From Lycocorax pyrrhopterus obiensis (Eukaryota > Chordata > Aves > Passeriformes > Paradisaeidae): DNA of 64,000 nt. Below, piece by piece: positions 59,541 through 64,000 of the stretch; the stretch's first letter is position 1; each line of letters begins with the position of its first letter. The notes below the pieces were generated by a model. The model had not been told where the DNA came from, searched no databases, and worked only from the letters and a program-made list of their open reading frames with translations. The position numbers and the translations under genes were made by a program. The stretch spans positions 117,208,763 through 117,272,762 of the forward strand of contig JACSVZ010000001.1 in NCBI GenBank assembly GCA_014706295.1, written 5' to 3'.

Positions 59541-60045
59541 ATGAGGAGCGGGGGGCGGCTGCCGGCGCTGGCGCCGGTGCTGGCGGCGCTGCTGGGGCTG
59601 TGCAGCGCCGAGCGCAGGGCGCTGGTACTGCCGCGGCGCCTGGGCGCGCCCGGCGCCCGCGAGCGCTTCCGCCTGGAGGCCTTCGGGGAGCGCCTGACGC
59701 TGGAGCTGGAGCCCGACAGCAGCTTCCTGGCCCCGGACTTCACCCTGCAGTACCTGGGCGGGCCGCCGCCGCCGCCCGAGGACGACCTCTCCCGCTGCTT
59801 CTACTCCGGCACCGTGAACGGGGACCCCGGCTCGGCGGCCGCGCTCAGCCTGTGCGCGGGGCTGCGCGGCGCCTTCTCGCTGCGGGGCCGCCAGTACCTC
59901 ATCCAGCCGGCGCCCGGCACCGCGAACCACGACGGGCCGCACCTCCTGCGCCTCCGCGGCGTCCCGCGGGCCGCTCCCGCCGCCCGCTGCGCCGTGGCCG
60001 AGGCGGGGGCCGAGGCGGAGGGGCCGGAGCCCGCCGAGCCCGCAG
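59541..60045 (+). CDS. ADAMTS1: ADAMTS1 exon 1: signal peptide and propeptide
   Basis: This exon is 505 nt, ending phase 1 at donor GCAG|gtaccg. It encodes a signal peptide ([14 protein letters not shown] region), a propeptide with conserved [20 protein letters not shown] and [11 protein letters not shown], and candidate cysteine switch C150. ATG 59541 is chosen because it starts the signal peptide and is the first ATG in this frame; the mammalian protein has a longer N-terminus for which I see no equivalent here. Very GC-rich. Confidence 0.93.
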
Positions 60046-63000
60046 GTACCGTGGGGATGCCGCGCCGGCCTCCGCAGGGACGGGGAGGAGAGGGGCGTCG
60101 GGCGGGGATGCCTGGCCGCTGCGTGCCCCGTATCCCATCCCGAGGTGCCCACCTGGGTGCGGCATCGCCGGGCTTCGGGGACGGGAGCACAAACCCTGGG
60201 TGCACATCTTGAGTGGTTTTGGGCTTTTAAACTGTGGTCTCTCGGTGTGCTCACCTGCGCGTTCCCTCCCCCTCTTTTTGATGCAGAAACGAGAAGCAGG
60301 AGGAAGAAGAGGTTCGTGTCCAGCCCCCGCTACGTGGAGACCCTGCTGGTGGCAGACCAGTCCATGGCCGAGTTCCACGGCAGCGGGCTGAAGCACTACC
60401 TGCTGACCCTGTTCTCCGTGGCCGCCAAGCTGTACAAGCACCCCAGCATCCGCAACTCCATCAGCCTCGTGGTGGTGAAGATCATGGTCATTTACGAGGA
60501 GCGCAAGGGCCCGGATATCTCCTCCAACGCCGCCCTGACTCTGAGGAACTTCTGCAGCTGGCAGAAGCAGCACAACCCGCCCAGCGACCGGCACGCCGAG
60601 CACTACGACACGGCCATCCTCTTCACCAGGCAGGTGAGGGACACCGAGGTCACGTCCAGCCCCACTGCTCCCTGCCTCCTCTGCCAGCAGACCTCCAAAA
60701 TAAAAGTGTCCAGAGACAGTCGTGTGTCACCACAGCTGCAGTGAAGCAGGCTAGAAATTAGATGAGCTGCTTTTTATTTTGTTGATTTTTTTTTTTGCTG
60801 TTTGCACCATGTCGGGTGAAACTCACAGTTTGTGCACTGTCTTTCTAAACTCACAGTTTGTGCGCTGTGTTCCTGCCCCATATATTTTTAGCAGATTTCA
60901 GATGGAAATTATGCATTTTATTTCTACGTGTAACCCTCGCCTATGTTCCAGAGACAGATTTTTGCCATCATACCCATTGAAGTGCTGAATATTTATGCTC
61001 TTTCCATAAGTAAAGGCAAACTGCCAGGGCTGGATGGCTCTTGCCAAGGTTAAGTCTCTGATCTGATTAATAATGAAACTGCCTTTTTTTACAGGACCTG
61101 TGCGGTGCCAAGACATGTGATACTCTTGGGATGGCTGATGTGGGAACAGTTTGTGATCTAAACCGCAGTTGCTCTATCATAGAAGACGATGGTTTGCAGG
61201 CTGCCTTCACAACAGCCCACGAATTAGGTACTTGAAATTTTGCAAAGCCATTCCCTGGGATTAATTGAAGCCAGCTTGATGCCGTAAAGCCCAGCCTGCA
61301 CCTCCCCGGAGCAGTCGGGAGGAGGCAAAGCCCTGCCTTGGAGCAGGGTTGGACTCTGGAAAGCAAATCCGGCCTGCACGGCATTGTCTGCAAGGGCTGT
61401 GTGTGTGCCTGCAGGAGAAAAAAGGGGAGAGAAGATCCAGTGCCGTCTGCTTGAAATCTGGGAGCGTTCAGATTCGGGTTATTAATTACAGACCAGGCTA
61501 TGAGCAGCTCTAGAGCAATATTTAAAATACTGTTGGTAATGCATAGGACAGACTTCCTAAAGTCACAGACTTTCCTTTTCTCCTTTTCTCGAAGGCCACG
61601 TGTTTAACATGCCTCATGACGATGCAAAGCAGTGTGCTGGCATCAATGGAATGAGCCGGGATTTCCACATGATGGCATCCATGCTCTCCAACCTGGACCG
61701 CAGCCAGCCCTGGTCTCCATGCAGTGCCTACATGATTACAACATTTTTGGATAACGGTCATGGTAAGGTTATTAAGCTTTCCATTCATGTGGCGTTTGAG
61801 CTCTTGTGCTTTAGTGCTTTGCTTTTTTTTAACAAGAGTGCTTCAATACAGACTTAACCTTTTGCATGCTGTCAGTGAGTTTAGAAGAGCCTTGTTTTTA
61901 CAAAAATGCGGGCACAAATGGGCTCAAAGGCTTCTGTTACAAAGCAAATGCAGTTACCTTTTAAAACTGAACCCACAGCATCATCTGACTTCTTTTTCTT
62001 TCCTTTTTTTTTCCAACCTTTTCAGGGGAGTGTTTGTTGGACAAGCCCCACAGGCCCATCCAGCTCCCTTCTGACTTGCCTGGCACGCTGTACGATGCCA
62101 ACAGGCAGTGCCAGTTCACGTTTGGAGATGAGTCCAAGCATTGCCCCGACGCGGCCAGTACGTGCACGACGCTGTGGTGCACCGGCACCTCCGGAGGGCT
62201 GCTCGTGTGCCAAACCAAACACTTCCCCTGGGCAGACGGCACCAGCTGCGGGGAAGGGAAGTGGTGCATGAATGGCAAGTGTGTGAATAAGACTGAGAAG
62301 AAGCATTATGATGTAAGTAGTGAAAAAGAAATCAGTGCAGCTTGGGTTGAGGAGCCGCTGGGAGAATGCTGCGGTGGGCGGGATCTGTTAGAAGGGGTGG
62401 ATTCAATGCTAATGAACAAACTTAGGGCAGGTTATTTAATGAGTTTGTGTGAAAATAAGCATGATGATGGTTTGTGTGGTGTGGTTTTGTATGGATTTTC
62501 CTGTCTTAACTTGCGTCCTGCTTTTGTTGTCGTTCCAGACGCCAGTGCATGGGAGCTGGGGGTCCTGGGGGGCGTGGGGCGAGTGCTCCCGGAGCTGCGG
62601 CGGGGGAGTGCAGTATTCCTTCAGGGAATGTGACAACCCCGTCCCGAGGAACGGCGGCAAGTACTGCGAAGGGAAGCGGGTGCAGTACAGGTCCTGTAAC
62701 ATCGAGGACTGCCCGGACAACAACGGTAATTTTTCCCCGTTTTTGACACCCGGGATTGGTGTGTTGTGGAGGAAGAGCACGGACAGAGATGATCTCATGC
62801 CCACCTGTCTTTTCTCTGCCTGCAGGCAAAACGTTCAGGGAGGAACAGTGTGAAAAGCACAACGAGTTTTCCAAGTCTCACTTTGGAAGTGGACCTGCAG
62901 TGGAGTGGACACCCAAGTTTGCTGGTGTGTCTCCAAAGGACAGATGCAAGCTGGTTTGCCGAGCCAAAGGAACAGGATACTTCTTTGTTCTACAGCCAAA

Positions 63001-63992
63001 GGTATTTCAAAACTGCACCTCTTCCCTCTGATCATGAGGAGGATTTTTATTTTCTCTCTTTATGTGAAGAGTCAAGCAGTGTAGAAATCTGAAATGATGT
63101 CTTTCTCATATTTAAGCTGGATAATTCCTCCATGTACAGCTGGATCATTGCAAGCATGCTTTAAGTGTTCTGGCACAATTCTTCCACCTCTTCTACCCAC
63201 TCCACCCTGCTTTCCTTCCCTCTCCTTCTACCAATCTGATTGCATTGAGATAGGTTTGGAAAACTCTGAGGGATCTTTGCCAGAACATTGGTGCTTTCTC
63301 ATACTGGTTACTAATATGCTGACAGCTTAAAATAAACACGAGGAAAAATGTTCATCTTGCATAGCTACTTGAATTTGCTGTCATCAGATGGTGAGAGCCA
63401 GGAGCTACCAGGGCGATGACACAGAGGGTTTTTGTGGAACAGCACTCCTAGAAATAAAGGATGTGCTGAACAGCATTAAAAGCAATGCTGGCAGTGTGCT
63501 TTGAGGACATGGCTGCCTTCTAGTGACGCTAGAAAGCAATGGGGCTTTTTAATATGAAATCAGTAGAACAGTTTTGTAGGTTTTTGGGGGAGTATTAATG
63601 AAGATTGAGATTGTTGTCTCCTCTCACCATGGCATAATTTTTGCAAGTGAGATGAAGTAGCACCGCATACCTCCAGCTACCTATGGGCTGCTCTGGTTTT
63701 TAATTCCAAAAGCCCTGAAAACAACCGGTGCTGCAGGTTCTCCACCTGTCCATATTTTGTGTTAGGCGGTTCCAGAGCACTGTGCATGTTGTAACCAGAC
63801 TCCTTGTGTCCCCAAGGTGGTGGATGGCACCCCGTGCAGCCCCGACTCCACGTCGGTGTGCGTGCAGGGGCAGTGTGTGAAGGCCGGCTGTGACCGCACC
63901 ATCGGCTCCAACAAGAAGTTCGACAAGTGCGGCATCTGCGGGGGCAACGGCTCCACCTGCAAGAAAGTGTCTGGCACCCTCGTTAGAGCCAA
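59541..63992 (+). CDS. ADAMTS1: ADAMTS1 (partial, exons 1-8; 3' end outside window)
   Basis: This is a secreted zinc protease of the aggrecan/versican-cleaving group, the paralogue of ADAMTS5. Coding exons are 59541-60045, 60287-60633, 61095-61227, 61595-61762, 62026-62312, 62539-62725, 62826-63001 and 63817-63992. This gives 1979 nt, or 659 residues plus two bases; all introns are GT-AG and phases join. Visible: signal peptide about 1-23; propeptide with C150 as candidate cysteine switch; RKKR furin site 174-177; protease with [11 protein letters not shown] 326-336 and Met-turn M355; disintegrin-like about 385-480; TSP1 repeat from W487; Cys-rich from 542 on. The [12 protein letters not shown] and [21 protein letters not shown] signatures identify ADAMTS1. 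The last exon, with the spacer and two C-terminal TSP1 repeats, is beyond 64000. The propeptide is shorter than in mammals. Confidence 0.96.
60046..60286 (+). other. ADAMTS1: ADAMTS1 intron 1 (241 bp)
   Basis: Phase-1 intron in the propeptide from gtaccg to an acceptor ending gatgcag. It has no counterpart in ADAMTS5, whose exon 1 is continuous. GC-rich at its 5' end. Confidence 0.9.
60287..60633 (+). CDS. ADAMTS1: ADAMTS1 exon 2: furin site and protease N-half
   Basis: This exon is 347 nt, phase 1 in and phase 0 out, residues 169-284. It begins ETRSRRKKR (furin cleavage after R177), then [20 protein letters not shown]. It carries the first half of the catalytic domain and ends ILFTRQ at donor CAG|gtgagg. 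It aligns with the 3' part of ADAMTS5 exon 1. Confidence 0.96.
60634..61094 (+). other. ADAMTS1: ADAMTS1 intron 2 (461 bp)
   Basis: Phase-0 intron equivalent to the 10.1-kb intron 1 of ADAMTS5. It holds a T-run near 60785 and a short direct repeat (ctcacagtttgtgc near 60821 and 60850). No gene seen. Confidence 0.85.
61095..61227 (+). CDS. ADAMTS1: ADAMTS1 exon 3: metalloprotease core
   Basis: 133 nt, phase 0 to 1, residues 285-328. It begins [17 protein letters not shown] and ends TAHEL, the first half of the zinc motif (H326, E327). Same length and phase as ADAMTS5 exon 2, and clearly AT-richer than exon 2 of the same gene. Confidence 0.97.
61228..61594 (+). other. ADAMTS1: ADAMTS1 intron 3 (367 bp)
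   Basis: Phase-1 intron splitting HExxH, from gtactt to an acceptor ending tctcgaag. Unique sequence; nothing else recognised. Confidence 0.85.
61595..61762 (+). CDS. ADAMTS1: ADAMTS1 exon 4: zinc site and Met-turn
   Basis: 168 nt, phase 1 to 1, residues 329-384. It carries [14 protein letters not shown] (H330, H336), the Met-turn M355 in FHMMASML, and [21 protein letters not shown]. The donor is CATG|gtaagg. Same length as ADAMTS5 exon 3. Confidence 0.97.
61763..62025 (+). other. ADAMTS1: ADAMTS1 intron 4 (263 bp)
   Basis: Phase-1 intron with a long pyrimidine tract (about 61990-62024) before the acceptor ttttcag. Confidence 0.85.
62026..62312 (+). CDS. ADAMTS1: ADAMTS1 exon 5: disintegrin-like domain
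   Basis: 287 nt, phase 1 to 0, residues 385-480; one codon longer than ADAMTS5 exon 4. It encodes [57 protein letters not shown] and [19 protein letters not shown]. The Cys pattern is that of the ADAMTS disintegrin-like module; no RGD. The donor is GAT|gtaagt. Confidence 0.97.
62313..62538 (+). other. ADAMTS1: ADAMTS1 intron 5 (226 bp)
   Basis: Phase-0 intron from gtaagt to an acceptor ending cgttccag. Nothing else recognised. Confidence 0.85.
62539..62725 (+). CDS. ADAMTS1: ADAMTS1 exon 6: central TSP1 repeat
   Basis: 187 nt, phase 0 to 1, residues 481-542. The first thrombospondin type 1 repeat has [10 protein letters not shown] (W487, W490, W493, C496), [15 protein letters not shown], and ends [10 protein letters not shown] at donor AACG|gtaatt. 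GC-rich third positions. Confidence 0.97.
62726..62825 (+). other. ADAMTS1: ADAMTS1 intron 6 (100 bp)
   Basis: Very short phase-1 intron from gtaatt to ctgcctgcag; near the lower size limit for efficient vertebrate splicing. Confidence 0.88.
62826..63001 (+). CDS. ADAMTS1: ADAMTS1 exon 7: Cys-rich domain, first half
   Basis: 176 nt, phase 1 to 0, residues 543-601. It encodes [20 protein letters not shown], then [20 protein letters not shown] and [14 protein letters not shown]. The donor is AAG|gtattt. Same length as ADAMTS5 exon 6. Confidence 0.97.
63002..63816 (+). other. ADAMTS1: ADAMTS1 intron 7 (815 bp)
   Basis: Phase-0 intron, the largest ADAMTS1 intron in view, from gtattt to an acceptor ending gtccccaag. 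It contains a weak CTCF-like gccttctagtga near 63515. No repeats recognised. Confidence 0.85.
63817..63992 (+). CDS. ADAMTS1: ADAMTS1 exon 8: Cys-rich domain, second half
   Basis: 176 nt, phase 0 to 2, residues 602-659 plus two bases. It encodes [31 protein letters not shown] and [13 protein letters not shown] with an NGS sequon, and ends at donor AA|gtgagt. Same length and phase as ADAMTS5 exon 7. The last 8 bases of the window are intron 8; the terminal exon is not in view. Confidence 0.96.
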
Positions 63993-64000
63993 GTGAGTGT

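Noticed and set aside
58641..60254. 537-codon ORF on the minus strand across the ADAMTS1 promoter and exon 1
   Set aside because: It lies in a CpG island where stop codons are rare, is antisense to a well-supported exon, is low-complexity (Ala/Arg/Pro/Gly), and has no recognisable domain.
63510..63530. CTCF-like gccttctagtga in ADAMTS1 intron 7
   Set aside because: Weaker core match (about 10 of 12 with a poor third position) and no paired site; mentioned only in the intron entry.
1..64000. tRNA, rRNA, microRNA hairpins, CRISPR arrays, endogenous retrovirus
   Set aside because: Looked for by eye on both strands; no cloverleaf boxes, no repeat-spacer array, no LTR pairs and no retroviral gene blocks recognised.

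Overview
This window looks like bird nuclear DNA. All six interspersed repeats I can recognise are CR1 LINE 3' ends, with CR1-type ATTCTGTG tails and long CR1-style 3' regions. I see no mammalian SINEs. The gene content is vertebrate: two multi-exon ADAMTS metalloprotease genes with GC-rich, CpG-island first exons. A passerine or other neoavian is likely from the CR1 style, but I cannot fix the species.

Layout: (1) 1-604 is the pyrimidine-rich 5' leader of ADAMTS5. (2) 605-33900 is the complete ADAMTS5 coding region on the + strand, with 8 exons, 7 introns and 847 codons. Every splice site is GT-AG and every junction keeps the frame. (3) From 33901 comes the ADAMTS5 3' UTR, with several alternative poly(A) signals out to about 38.15 kb. 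(4) About 38.2-58.7 kb is intergenic with no gene I can support. It holds one longer CR1, a (GT)n tract, several CpG-retaining blocks that may be enhancers, and a pair of CTCF-like sites. (5) About 58.7-59.54 kb is the CpG-island promoter and 5' leader of ADAMTS1, with a short uORF in strong context. (6) 59541-63992 holds ADAMTS1 exons 1-8 on the + strand. The window ends 8 bases into intron 8, so the last exon (end of the protein: spacer and two C-terminal thrombospondin repeats) lies outside.

The two genes are tandem, same-strand paralogues, as in other vertebrates. Both encode secreted, furin-activated zinc proteases of the ADAMTS family (aggrecan and versican cleavage). They share domain order: signal peptide, propeptide, metalloprotease, disintegrin-like, TSP1 repeat, Cys-rich, spacer, C-terminal TSP1. 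They also share intron positions and phases, with equivalent exons of 133, 168, 176 and 176 nt. ADAMTS1 has one extra intron in the propeptide. I found no wholly new system. The points most worth checking are a furin site encoded by a CGG microsatellite, a splice-ready in-frame cassette in ADAMTS5 intron 1, uORFs in both leaders, strong exon-to-exon GC differences, a CR1 tail next to the last ADAMTS5 exon, and candidate insulator and enhancer blocks between the genes.
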